A stretch of DNA of 64,000 bases from the NCBI RefSeq assembly GCF_030657435.1, contig NZ_JAUTWS010000001.1:248001-312000 (forward strand). Direction: 5' to 3'. Made by a program: the position numbers and the translations under genes. Below the pieces are notes generated by a model. That model was given only the letters and a program-made list of their open reading frames with translations, was not told the origin of the DNA and ran no database searches. Each line of letters begins with the position of its first letter. Within the stretch, counting starts at the first letter, position 1. The DNA is from Paracraurococcus lichenis. Its GTDB lineage: Bacteria > Pseudomonadota > Alphaproteobacteria > Acetobacterales > Acetobacteraceae. This document shows, piece by piece, positions 26,696 to 35,055 of this stretch.

Positions 26696-27546
26696 GCGAG
26701 GCGGTGGAGGAGGGCGCCGCGCCACTGGCGCCGCCACGCCCGGCCTTCGCCCTGACGCGGGAGGCCTGGCTGCGCCTGCTGGCGCCGGTCGCGATCGGCC
26801 TGCTGGTGCTGGGCGGCTGGGAATGGCTGGTGCGGGCGCGGGAGATCCCGCCCTATGTCCTGCCCGGGCCGGTGGCGATCGCGCAGGCCATGGTGCGGGA
26901 CTGGGCGGTGCTCTCGGCCTCCCTGCTGGTCACGCTGAAGATCACCGCGCTCGCGCTGCTGATCGCCGCCTCGCTCGGCCTGGTGCTGGCGGTGCTCTTC
27001 GCCCAATCGCGCATCGTGGAACTGTCGCTCTTCCCCTATGCGGTCATCCTGCAGGTGACGCCGATCGTCGCCATCGCGCCGCTGATCATCATCTGGGTGG
27101 ACGACGTCACCCTCTCGCTGCTGATCTGTGCCTGGATCGTCGCCTTCTTCCCGATCCTCTCCAACACGACCGTCGGGCTGAACAGCACGGACCACAACCT
27201 GCTGGACCTCTTCCGCCTCTATGGCGCGAGCCGCTGGCAGGTGCTCTGGCGGCTCAGGCTGCCGACCGCGATGCCCTTCTTCCTCGCCGGCCTGCGGATC
27301 TCCGGCGGGCTCGCGCTGATCGGCGCCATCGTCGCGGAATTCGTCGCGGGGACGGGCGGCCGTGCCTCCGGCCTCGCCTACCGGATCCTCGAATCCGGCT
27401 ACCAGTTGCAGATCCCGCGCATGTTCGCCGCGCTGGTGCTCATCTCGGGCACCGGCGTCGCCATCTTTCTGCTGCTCAGCCTGTTGTCGCACCTGCTGCT
27501 GCGCCGCTGGCACGAGAGCGCCATGACCAGGGGAGACCGCGGATGA
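26692..27546 (+). CDS. ABC transporter permease (nitrate/sulfonate/pyrimidine type)
   Basis: 284 residues with about six membrane segments. The binding-protein-dependent permease (EAA) loop is LFRLYGASRWQVLWRLRLPTAMPFFLAGLRIS. It pairs with the ATPase directly upstream (4-nt overlap) and overlaps the downstream deaminase by 4 nt, so the three are one transcript and likely one pathway: uptake of a nitrogen heterocycle followed by hydrolysis (inference). The N-terminus before the first membrane segment is about 25 residues. Confidence 0.9.
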   Translation: MSEAVEEGAAPLAPPRPAFALTREAWLRLLAPVAIGLLVLGGWEWLVRAREIPPYVLPGPVAIAQAMVRDWAVLSASLLVTLKITALALLIAASLGLVLAVLFAQSRIVELSLFPYAVILQVTPIVAIAPLIIIWVDDVTLSLLICAWIVAFFPILSNTTVGLNSTDHNLLDLFRLYGASRWQVLWRLRLPTAMPFFLAGLRISGGLALIGAIVAEFVAGTGGRASGLAYRILESGYQLQIPRMFAALVLISGTGVAIFLLLSLLSHLLLRRWHESAMTRGDRG

Positions 27547-28895
27547 GCGCCGCGATGACGAGGCTGCGGGCAACGATCGCCGCCGGCGGGACGGAGTACT
27601 GGCTGCGCGACGCCCGGGCGCCGGCGGCGCTGCTGGCGGGCGAGGCGCCCGGCCCGGTGGATGCGCAGGGGCTGGTGCGCTTCGACCTGAAGCTGGCGCA
27701 GGGCCGCATCGCCGCCATTGCGCCGCTCGGCACGGCGACGGAAGGCCCGAGCCTCGATGGCGGGCAGGTCTGGCCCGGGCCGGTGGACGGGCACACGCAC
27801 CTGGACAAGGGCCATATCTGGCCGCGCCACGGCAACCCGACCGGCGACTTCCACGGCGCGCTGACCGCCTGCGCCGAGGACCGGGAGGGCTGGACCGACG
27901 AGGACATCGAGGCGCGGTTCGAGTGGAGCCTGCGCGCCGCCCATGCGCACGGTACCGTCGCCATCCGCACGCATCTCGAGAGCTTCGCGCCGCGCGACCC
28001 GGCCTCCTGGCGGGTCTTCCGCCGGCTACGGGACCGCTGGGCCGGACGGATCACGCTGCAGGCCAGTTCCATCGCGCCGCTCGACCGCTTCCAGGGCGAG
28101 GATGGCGCGCTGCTGGCCGATGTCGTCGCCGAGTCGGGCAGCGTGCTCGGGATGGTCACGCGCCTCACGGGCGGGGTGCATGACAGGCTGCCCGACGAGT
28201 TCCAGCCCATGCTGGACCACTTCTTCTCGCTCGCCGAGGCGCGCGGGCTCGAGCTCGACATCCATGTGGACGAGAGCGGCGAGACCGGCGCGCGGGCGCT
28301 GATCGAGATTGCCCGCACCGCGATCCGCCGCGGCTTCAGGAACCGCATCCAGTGCGGCCATTGCTGCTCGCTCTCCATCCAGCCGGAGGATTTCGCCCGG
28401 GCGACCATCGCGGCCTGCGCCGAGGCGGGCATCGGCATCATCGTCCTGCCGATGTGCAACATGTACCTGCAGGACCGCGTGCCGGGCCGCACCCCGCGCT
28501 GGCGCGGCGTGACCCTGGTGCACGAGCTGCGGGCGGCGGGCGTGCCGGTCTCCGTCGCCTCCGACAATACCCGCGATCCCTTCTATGCCTATGGCGACAT
28601 GGACATGGTGGAGGTCTACCGGGAGGCGACGCGCATCCTGCAGCTCGACCACCCCATCGGCGACTGGCCGCGCGCCGCCGGTGCGACGCCGGCGGCGGCC
28701 ATGGGCCTCACCGATGCCGGCTGGCTGAAGCCGGCCGCGCCGGCCGACCTGCTGCTCTTCCGCGCCCGCGGCATGACGGAGCTGCTGAGCCGGCCGCAGA
28801 GCGACCGGATCGTGCTGCGCAACGGCCGGGTGCTGGAGGCCGAGCTGCCGGACTGGCGGGATCTGGACGCGGTGCTGGGGACCGGTCCAGGCTAG
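27543..28895 (+). CDS. cytosine deaminase-like metal-dependent amidohydrolase
   Basis: 450 residues of the amidohydrolase superfamily. Metal-site motifs are GPVDGHTHLDKGHIWPRHG, LELDIHVDESGE, IQCGHCCSLS and VSVASDNTRDPFYAYGDMDM, arranged as in CodA and related hydrolases of N-heterocycles. CodA converts cytosine to uracil, but this family also contains isoguanine and creatinine/hydantoin-type hydrolases, so the substrate is open. Coupled by ATGA to the ABC permease, which probably imports its substrate. Confidence 0.82.
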   Translation: MSAAMTRLRATIAAGGTEYWLRDARAPAALLAGEAPGPVDAQGLVRFDLKLAQGRIAAIAPLGTATEGPSLDGGQVWPGPVDGHTHLDKGHIWPRHGNPTGDFHGALTACAEDREGWTDEDIEARFEWSLRAAHAHGTVAIRTHLESFAPRDPASWRVFRRLRDRWAGRITLQASSIAPLDRFQGEDGALLADVVAESGSVLGMVTRLTGGVHDRLPDEFQPMLDHFFSLAEARGLELDIHVDESGETGARALIEIARTAIRRGFRNRIQCGHCCSLSIQPEDFARATIAACAEAGIGIIVLPMCNMYLQDRVPGRTPRWRGVTLVHELRAAGVPVSVASDNTRDPFYAYGDMDMVEVYREATRILQLDHPIGDWPRAAGATPAAAMGLTDAGWLKPAAPADLLLFRARGMTELLSRPQSDRIVLRNGRVLEAELPDWRDLDAVLGTGPG

Positions 28896-28921
28896 GCGAC
28901 GCTCCAAAGGGGGGAACCGCC

Positions 28922-30067
28922 ATGCTCGCCTGCCAGCGCGATGCCTTCGACATCCCGCGCGACATCTGCTTCCTCAACGCCGCCTCCTGGAGCCCGCTGC
29001 CGAAGGCGGTGCAGGAGGCCGGGCATCGCGGCGTCGCGCGCAAGGGCCAGCCCTGGACCTGGAACGCACCCGACCATGCCGCGCAATTCGCGCGCGCGCG
29101 CCGGGCCGCGGCGGCGCTGATCGGCGCGGCGCCGGAGGACATCGCCCTCGTCTCCTCGGTCGGCTACGGCGTGGCGACGGCGGCGAAGAACCTGCCGGTG
29201 CCGAAGGGCAGCCGCGTGCTGCTGCTGGCGGACGACCACAGCTCCCCGACCCTCGAATGGATCCAGCGCGCGCCGGAGGGCGGCTTCGCGGTCGAGATCG
29301 TCCATCGCCCGGCCGATGGCGACTGGACCACGGCTGTCCTGGAGGCGATCGCGCGGCCCGGCCTGCCGCTGGCGCTCGCCTCCATCTCCTCCGTCCACTG
29401 GTCGGATGGCGGGCTGGTGGACCTCGCCGCCATCGGCGCGGCGCTGAAGCGCCAGGGGGCGGCGCTGCTGGTGGATGCCACCCACCATGCCGGTGTGCTG
29501 CCGATCGACGTCGCGGCGCTCGACCCGGATGTCCTGGTCTTTCCGACCTACAAATGGGTGCTCGGCCCCTATGGCCGCGCCTTCCTCTACGTCGCCAAGC
29601 GCTGGCAGCAGGGCGTGCCGCTGGAGCAGACGAGCTATTCGCGCAAGGCGGTCGCGGCGGAGAGCGCGCCCTATTTCGCCGACCTCGCCTTCGCCGAGGG
29701 CGCGAAGCGCTTCGACATGGGGGAGCGCGACCATTTCATCTCGCTGGAGATGGCCGCGGTCGGGATGGAGATGATGGCGGGCTGGGGACAGGCGGCCATC
29801 GCCGCGCGGCTGGCCATGCTGAACGAGCGCATCGCGGCGGGCGTCGAAGGGCTGCCGGTGGAGGTGCCGGCGGCGCGGGTGCGGGCGCCGCATGTGCTGA
29901 GCCTCGGCTTCCCGCAGGGCATGCCGGCCGGACTGATCGAGCGGCTGGCGGCGGAGCGCGTGCATGTCGCGCCACGGCTCGGCCGCATGCGCATCAGTCC
30001 GCATGTCTACAACGACGAGGCGGATGTGGACGCCTTCCTCGCGGCGCTGCGGCGCTGCCTGGGCTAG
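28922..30067 (+). CDS. class V aminotransferase / cysteine desulfurase-like PLP enzyme
   Basis: 381 residues of PLP fold type I. It opens with FDIPRDICFLNAASWSPLPKAV; the cofactor site shows LLVDATHHAGVLPIDV, and the predicted Schiff-base Lys lies in FPTYKWVLGPYGRAF. No conserved desulfurase Cys loop is seen, so an aminotransferase, lyase or epimerase role is likelier than sulfur mobilisation. It follows the deaminase by 26 bp and may be the last step of that operon. Its TAG stop shares the palindrome CTAG with the convergent flavodoxin gene. Confidence 0.8.
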   Translation: MLACQRDAFDIPRDICFLNAASWSPLPKAVQEAGHRGVARKGQPWTWNAPDHAAQFARARRAAAALIGAAPEDIALVSSVGYGVATAAKNLPVPKGSRVLLLADDHSSPTLEWIQRAPEGGFAVEIVHRPADGDWTTAVLEAIARPGLPLALASISSVHWSDGGLVDLAAIGAALKRQGAALLVDATHHAGVLPIDVAALDPDVLVFPTYKWVLGPYGRAFLYVAKRWQQGVPLEQTSYSRKAVAAESAPYFADLAFAEGAKRFDMGERDHFISLEMAAVGMEMMAGWGQAAIAARLAMLNERIAAGVEGLPVEVPAARVRAPHVLSLGFPQGMPAGLIERLAAERVHVAPRLGRMRISPHVYNDEADVDAFLAALRRCLG

Positions 30068-30651
30068 GCCATCCAGGCCGCGAAGAAGCTGCCGACGCGC
30101 ACGAGGAAGCGTTCGAGGTCCGGCCGCCTGCGGTGGTCCATGCGCGTCAGGTAGAGCCAGTCGACTCGGCAGCCCCTGGCGCAGAGCCGGCGCAGGCCAC
30201 GCTTCATCACCTTGAAGTCCGGCCAGCCGAGATACCAGAGCAGCCAGGGCGGCGAGCCATAGGTGGTCACCACCGTGATGCGGCGGATATTGGTCAGCAT
30301 CGGCTCGATCGCGCCCTCGCCGATGCGGAAGGCGATGCCGGGCAGCCAGACGCGGTCGAACCAGCCCTTCAGCATGGCCGGCATGCCGTACCACCAGGTC
30401 GGGTAGACCAGGACCAGCGCCTCCGCCCAGCGCAGATCATCGGCGTCACGCGCGACCAAGGCCTCGTTCGTGCCCGGCATGTTGGTGACCTGGTGTTCCT
30501 CGGCCGACATGACGGGGACGAAGCCCTCGGCATGCAGGTCGCGCAGCCGCACCTCCTGTCCGCTCAGATCCAGCCCGGCGCATGCGGCATCCCGCAGCGC
30601 GGCCGAGAAGCTGTCTGCGCATGGGTGGCAGGCGATCATCAATACTCGCAT
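30064..30651 (-). CDS. NAD(P)H:quinone oxidoreductase, flavodoxin-like fold
   Basis: 195 residues of the DT-diaphorase/MdaB-like family: MRVLMIACHPCADSFSAALRDAA for the FMN phosphate loop, ALVLVYPTWWYGMPAMLKGWFDRVWLPGIAF, and ITVVTTYGSP. It would reduce quinones with two electrons using FMN or FAD. The ATG at 30651 gives the family-typical N-terminus. It converges on the class V aminotransferase gene with a 4-bp overlap in which one CTAG serves both stop codons. Confidence 0.85.
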   Translation of the reverse strand: MRVLMIACHPCADSFSAALRDAACAGLDLSGQEVRLRDLHAEGFVPVMSAEEHQVTNMPGTNEALVARDADDLRWAEALVLVYPTWWYGMPAMLKGWFDRVWLPGIAFRIGEGAIEPMLTNIRRITVVTTYGSPPWLLWYLGWPDFKVMKRGLRRLCARGCRVDWLYLTRMDHRRRPDLERFLVRVGSFFAAWMA

Positions 30652-30735
30652 GGGCGGATCCAGTCCGATGCCGCCACGCCACAAGCATTTTCCGGGCCAA
30701 ATCCGCGAGCGACCGGAAGGCGTTCCGCCACAGGC

Positions 30736-31566
30736 TCAGCCCGCGACCACCCAGGACGGCGCGTCGAAGCCGGTCGGATGGTCGCCGCCGATCCGCAGCG
30801 CCTCGTAACCGGGGCCGCCGCAGGCGGTGTGGAGGACGCTGCGGTTGTCCCAGACCAGCACGTCGCCGGGCTGCCAGGCATGGCGCCAGGCCAGCGCTTC
30901 CTCGGTCGCCGCGGCCAGCAGCAGGTCCAGCAGCCGGCGGCTCTCGGCCGCGGGCAGGTTCAGGATGCGCGTGGCGAAGGCCGGGTTCACGTAGAGCGAG
31001 GCCTCGCCGGTGACGGGATGCTGGCGCAGGACAGGATGCTCGCTGCGCTGCGCGGGGTCGAGCGGGCTGGCATGCACGGCGCGCAGCGACTCGAGCCGCC
31101 CGCGCAGCCCGGCCGGCAGGCGTGCCAGGGCGCGGCGCTGGTCGATGAAGGCGATCGTCCCGCCGGCGGCCTCGGCCCGCAGCAGGCAGGCGAGGGCGGG
31201 CTCGGCGGCATAGCTGCGGTCGGCATGCCAGAAGGGATCCGGCGCCGCCCCGGGCGGCGGCAGGTCGGGCGTCGGCCCGACCGCGAGCGGCAGGGGGGGC
31301 GGCGCCTGGTGCATCGCCTGACCGAGCAGCGGGGCTTCCGCCGCCGCGAGGCCGCGGGCGAGGGCCTCCGGCAGGGCGCGCTGGCCGCGCAGCAGCAGCA
31401 CGCCGTGCTCGATCAGCGCGTCGTGCAGCACGTCCAGCACCGGCGCGGCGAGAGGGGCCGCGAGGTCGAGGCCGGTGACCTCGGCGCCGATGGCCGGATG
31501 CAGCGGCCGCAGGCCGATGCCGGCGGCCTGCCGGGTGAGGCGGGCAGGGGTGAGCGTGGTGACCAT
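30736..31566 (-). CDS. TauD/TfdA-family Fe(II)/2-oxoglutarate dioxygenase
   Basis: 276 residues. The iron-binding pair is in FWHADRSYAAEPALACLLRAE (His-x-Asp), the distal His in NRSVLHTACGGPG, and the N-terminal GIGLRPLHPAIGAEVTGLDLAAPL is the standard TauD entry block. Members hydroxylate substrates such as taurine or phenoxyacetates with release of CO2. ATG 31566 is preferred; a GTG at 31626 would add 20 atypical residues. Likely driven from the 311-bp divergent region. Confidence 0.85.
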   Translation of the reverse strand: MVTTLTPARLTRQAAGIGLRPLHPAIGAEVTGLDLAAPLAAPVLDVLHDALIEHGVLLLRGQRALPEALARGLAAAEAPLLGQAMHQAPPPLPLAVGPTPDLPPPGAAPDPFWHADRSYAAEPALACLLRAEAAGGTIAFIDQRRALARLPAGLRGRLESLRAVHASPLDPAQRSEHPVLRQHPVTGEASLYVNPAFATRILNLPAAESRRLLDLLLAAATEEALAWRHAWQPGDVLVWDNRSVLHTACGGPGYEALRIGGDHPTGFDAPSWVVAG

Positions 31567-31877
31567 GGCCTGCGGCTCCGGACGGACCGGGTGAGGAAAT
31601 CCGGCGTGGAACCGTCCGAGTTTCACGCCGCATCCGGGAGGATGGCCCTTTTATTCCCGTATGCAAGCGTAAATTTGGAAAATAACGTGCGGTGGGCGTT
31701 GTTGCGGCTGGTCCTCGGGCTGCGACGGCGGCCAAGCGTGGTTTTTGCGCGGCACGCGGGCGAAACCGGCCGCGGCGACAATATGCGAATAGAAATCGTA
31801 TATATCCGCTGCGCCTCGGCTTGCCAGCGGCCCGGCGCCGTCCGAGAGTGCCGCCGCACCGAGGCGAGGAGCGGAGC
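31567..31877. promoter_or_regulatory. divergent promoter region with an imperfect inverted repeat
   Basis: This 311-bp gap between divergent genes includes unusually AT-rich patches (around 31650-31690 and 31780-31805). ATATGCGA (31781-31788) and TCGTATAT (31796-31803) form an inverted repeat matching at 7 of 8 positions around 7 nt, a plausible operator. No gene was recognised. Confidence 0.35.
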
Positions 31878-32174
31878 ATGACCGCGGAGGAGTTGCGCCT
31901 TGCCGCCCGGGACGGCGCCGCGCCGCCGGCCGGGCTTTCCGGCCCGCTGCAGGCCCTGTGGTGGGAGGCGCGGGGCGACTGGGACGCGGCGCATGCCGCC
32001 GCCCAGGCCGGGGAGGACGCGGAGAGCGCCTGGGTCCATGCCCATCTCCACCGCCGCGAGGGCGACCTCGCCAATGCCGATTACTGGTACCGGCGCGCCG
32101 GCCGCCGCCGGCCCGATCTCAGCCTGGACGCCGAATGGTCGGCGATCGCGGCGGCCCTGCTGCCCGGCGCCTGA
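31878..32174 (+). CDS. small conserved-looking hypothetical protein, TPR-like
   Basis: 98 residues, acidic and Ala/Trp-rich. The ATG at 31878 follows GAGGAGCGGAG. The segment LQALWWEARGDWDAAHAAAQAGEDAESAWVHAHLHRREGDLANADYWYRRAGRRRP reads as two helical tetratricopeptide-like hairpins, suggesting a protein-binding role. No signal or membrane segment. It is cytoplasmic and of unknown function; its stop is 7 bp from the convergent glycosyltransferase stop. Confidence 0.65.
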   Translation: MTAEELRLAARDGAAPPAGLSGPLQALWWEARGDWDAAHAAAQAGEDAESAWVHAHLHRREGDLANADYWYRRAGRRRPDLSLDAEWSAIAAALLPGA

Positions 32175-32180
32175 GCGCCG

Positions 32181-33317
32181 TCAGGGCGGGCCCGGCGGGC
32201 GGGCGACGATGCCGGCCTGGGCTCCGGCCTCGAAGGCCGGCGACGCCGGGGCCGGGCGGCGCTGCAGCCAGGCGGCGAGCAGGTGGAAGGGCAGGAAGCG
32301 CTTCTTCCGCCCCTCGCCGGCCAGCGCCATGCGGGTGAAGCCCTTGGCATAGGCATGGCGCCAGCGCAGCGCCAGCAGGCGCGTGCTCCGGCGGGGCACC
32401 AGGCAGGCGGGGCTGGTCAGCGCCTCGACCAGCAGGCGGCGCGGCAAGTCGCGCCAGACCTGGTCCGGACTGCCCAGGATGCGGCGCGTCATGACCGTGG
32501 AGGCGCCCTGCCAGTAGAGCCGGTTCAGCAGCCAGTCCGGGTTCATGCGGGTGCCCTGGATCTGGTGCATCACCACGACGCGACTGTCGTACCAGGCGGA
32601 GTAGCCGCCATCCTGCAGCCGCCAGCCGACCTGGACGTCCTCGTCGGAGAGGAGCAGGCTGCCGAAGCGGCCGAGGCCATCCGAGAAGCCGCCGATGTCG
32701 AGCAATGGCTGGCGCTGCACCACCATGTTGACGCCATAGGGCTCGAGGTCCGGCGGCAGCGCCTCGGTGCGGAACTCGCCGCGGCCCTGCCACTCGATGA
32801 TGGACAGCACGCCGCGCAGCGAGCGCGGCCACCAGTCGGGCAGCGGCCGCTCCCAGACCGGCAGGACGCGGCCGCCGATCACCCCTGGCCAGGGCCGCCG
32901 TTCCTCCAGCACGAGGCGAATCTGCTCGACCCAGTCGGGCGTGGCGAGCGCGTCGTCATCGAGGTAGGCGACGAAATCGGCGCGCGATTCCTCCGCGCCG
33001 AGATTGCGGGCGATGCTGACCCCGGGACGGTCGAGCCGGAAGAGGCGCGCATTCGGCAGGGTGGCAACCATGGCGCGCAACTCCGCGCTGGTTCCCGGCA
33101 TGCCGCAACTGTCCACGACGATGATGTCGAAGGCATCGAGCCCGACGGTCTGCACGCGCAGGCTCTCGAGGCAGGTACGAACGTAATGCGGCCGGTCATG
33201 CGTGACGACGCAGACGGTGATGCTGGGCGAAACCCCGCGCCGGCCCGCATCGGCCAGGCCGTCGCCCGATTGTCGGCGCGGTGCGAGGTCCGTGGGAATG
33301 TTGGAATTGTCACGCAT
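32181..33317 (-). CDS. family 2 glycosyltransferase
   Basis: About 378 residues. The GT-A domain starts at SPSITVCVVTHDRPHYVRTCLESLRVQT; the nucleotide-sugar metal motif is FVAYLDDDALATPDWVEQI, and LLSDEDVQVGWRLQDGGY fits the catalytic ED/QxxRW-type region. It would use a nucleotide sugar for surface polysaccharide assembly. The start is uncertain: ATG 33317 is chosen, but in-frame GTG 33416 and ATG 33410 exist with no clearly better ribosome site. The gene is divergent from the arabinose-lipid locus that follows. Confidence 0.82.
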   Translation of the reverse strand: MRDNSNIPTDLAPRRQSGDGLADAGRRGVSPSITVCVVTHDRPHYVRTCLESLRVQTVGLDAFDIIVVDSCGMPGTSAELRAMVATLPNARLFRLDRPGVSIARNLGAEESRADFVAYLDDDALATPDWVEQIRLVLEERRPWPGVIGGRVLPVWERPLPDWWPRSLRGVLSIIEWQGRGEFRTEALPPDLEPYGVNMVVQRQPLLDIGGFSDGLGRFGSLLLSDEDVQVGWRLQDGGYSAWYDSRVVVMHQIQGTRMNPDWLLNRLYWQGASTVMTRRILGSPDQVWRDLPRRLLVEALTSPACLVPRRSTRLLALRWRHAYAKGFTRMALAGEGRKKRFLPFHLLAAWLQRRPAPASPAFEAGAQAGIVARPPGPP

Positions 33318-33584
33318 CGCTCGTTGATCACCAACCGGCTTGAGGGCGCGGAACTTAGGTTGCGGCAGCAACGCGTTGAACCGCGAAGGTGAGGCAGCAT
33401 GACAACTCATATTCACGTTGGCTTGCGGCCCCGGCGGCGCGCGTCAGTGTGTCTTTGCTGCAAGTGATTGGGTCCCACGGCAATGCATCTTTCCGTCACG
33501 CAGCGGCGTCTCACGCCAATGGCACTACCCTCTTCGCAGGTGCGATGTGATTTTCCGGCAGCGGTACCGGGAACAAAGGGTGTG

Positions 33585-35048
33585 ATGCAGGACGCGGCAT
33601 TCGCGTCGGCGGCGCAGGGCGAATCGCGGCTCCTGCCTCTGGCCGTCGATCTCGATGGGACATTGCTGACGACGGATACCTTGCATGAGGGGCTGGTGGC
33701 CGCGCTGCTGCGCGACCCGGCCTCGCTGCCCGGCCTGCTGGCCAGCCTGCCGAAGGGCCGCGCCGCCTTCAAGCGGCATGTCAGCAAGGCGGCGCCCGCC
33801 AATGCGGCCGTCCTGCCGCTCCGCCAGCCCTTCGTGGAATGGCTGGAGGACCAGCGTGCGCAGGGCCGCAGGCTGCACCTGGTGACGGCCGCGGACCAGT
33901 CGGTCGCGGACGCGATCGCGCAGCACCTCGACATCTTCGATAGCGCGACGGGCAGCGACGGCACGCGCAACCTGAAGGGGCCGGAGAAGGCCGCCTGGCT
34001 GCGCGAGCGCTTCCCGGAGGGCTTCGCCTATGCCGGCGACAGCCGGGCCGACCTCGCCGTCTTCGCCGAGGCCGAAGAGATCGTGCTGGTCGGCGCGAAG
34101 CCGGATGTCGCGGCGAAGGCCCGGCGACTCGGCCATGCCGAGGTGCTCGCCGAGTTCCCGCCGCAGGCCTCGCCGATCCGCGATTGGATCGGCGCCATGC
34201 GCATCCACCAGTGGTCGAAGAACGCGCTGCTCTTCGTGCCATTGGTTCTCGGCCACAAGCTCGGCGATCCCTCCGCCATCCTGGACTGCCTGCTCGGCCT
34301 GATCCTGATGGGCCTCACCGCCTCCGGCACCTATCTGCTGAACGACATCGCCGACCTGCCGTCGGACCGCCTGCACCGCACGAAGTGCAACCGCGCGGTC
34401 GCCGCCGGCCGGATCCCGCCGCTGCAGGGGCTGGCCGGCGCGATCGCCCTGGTGGCGATGGGCCTGATCGGCGCGGCCGTGCTCAACCCCGCCTTCGCGC
34501 TCGGCCTGCTCGGCTATGTCTGCCTGTCGCTGACCTATTCGGCCTTCCTCAAGCGCATCGCGCTGCTCGATACGCTGACCATCGGCGGCCTCTTCACCCT
34601 GCGCCTCGCCCTCGGCGTCGAACTCGCGGGCGTGCCCTATTCGCCCTGGCTGATGGCCTTCGCCGGCTTCTTCTTCTTCTCCTGCGCGCTGGCCAAGCGG
34701 CATGGCGAGCTGATCGAGGCCAGGGACATGCCGGGCGGCGGCCTCGCCCGCCGCGGCTACGAGGTCGAGGACTGGCCGCTCACCCTCGGCTTCGGCGCTG
34801 CCTCCGCCATGGCGGCGCTGCAGATCATGATCCTCTACGTGGCGAACGAGGCCGCGCCCTCGCGCCTCTATCACCATGCCGCCTGGCTCTATGTCGCGCC
34901 GGCCGCGCTCGCCGTCTGGGTGGTGCGCATCTGGATGCTCTCGCATCGCCGCATCCTGAAGGACGACCCGGTGGTCTTCGCGCTGCGCGATCCCTGGAGC
35001 TGGGGCATCGGGGCCGTGATCGCCGCCGCCATTGTCGCGGCGCTCTGA
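33585..35048 (+). CDS. HAD-phosphatase/UbiA-prenyltransferase fusion (decaprenyl-phosphate phosphoribosyltransferase-like)
   Basis: 487 residues in two domains. Residues about 18-195 are a HAD hydrolase (motif I LAVDLDGTLLTTD, motif IV FAYAGDSRADLAVFAEA). The remainder is a multi-pass UbiA prenyltransferase with the Asp-rich motif LLNDIADLPSDRLHRTK and a second polar loop around KRHGELIEARD. UbiA members of this type join polyprenyl phosphate to phosphoribosyl diphosphate, and the HAD part would then remove the 5-phosphate. The next genes are DprE1- and DprE2-like, so the predicted product is polyprenyl-phosphate-ribose en route to arabinose. In-frame starts at 33468, 33483 and 33519 also exist. 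Confidence 0.88.
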   Translation: MQDAAFASAAQGESRLLPLAVDLDGTLLTTDTLHEGLVAALLRDPASLPGLLASLPKGRAAFKRHVSKAAPANAAVLPLRQPFVEWLEDQRAQGRRLHLVTAADQSVADAIAQHLDIFDSATGSDGTRNLKGPEKAAWLRERFPEGFAYAGDSRADLAVFAEAEEIVLVGAKPDVAAKARRLGHAEVLAEFPPQASPIRDWIGAMRIHQWSKNALLFVPLVLGHKLGDPSAILDCLLGLILMGLTASGTYLLNDIADLPSDRLHRTKCNRAVAAGRIPPLQGLAGAIALVAMGLIGAAVLNPAFALGLLGYVCLSLTYSAFLKRIALLDTLTIGGLFTLRLALGVELAGVPYSPWLMAFAGFFFFSCALAKRHGELIEARDMPGGGLARRGYEVEDWPLTLGFGAASAMAALQIMILYVANEAAPSRLYHHAAWLYVAPAALAVWVVRIWMLSHRRILKDDPVVFALRDPWSWGIGAVIAAAIVAAL

Positions 35049-35055
35049 GGCCGTC

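Noticed and set aside
22982..26737. A 1251-codon open frame on the minus strand across glgA, glgX and the ABC gene
   Set aside because: It is antisense to three genes with complete catalytic motifs. Its translation is rich in Arg, Gly, Ala and His with no recognisable domain. Such frames are common in very GC-rich DNA.
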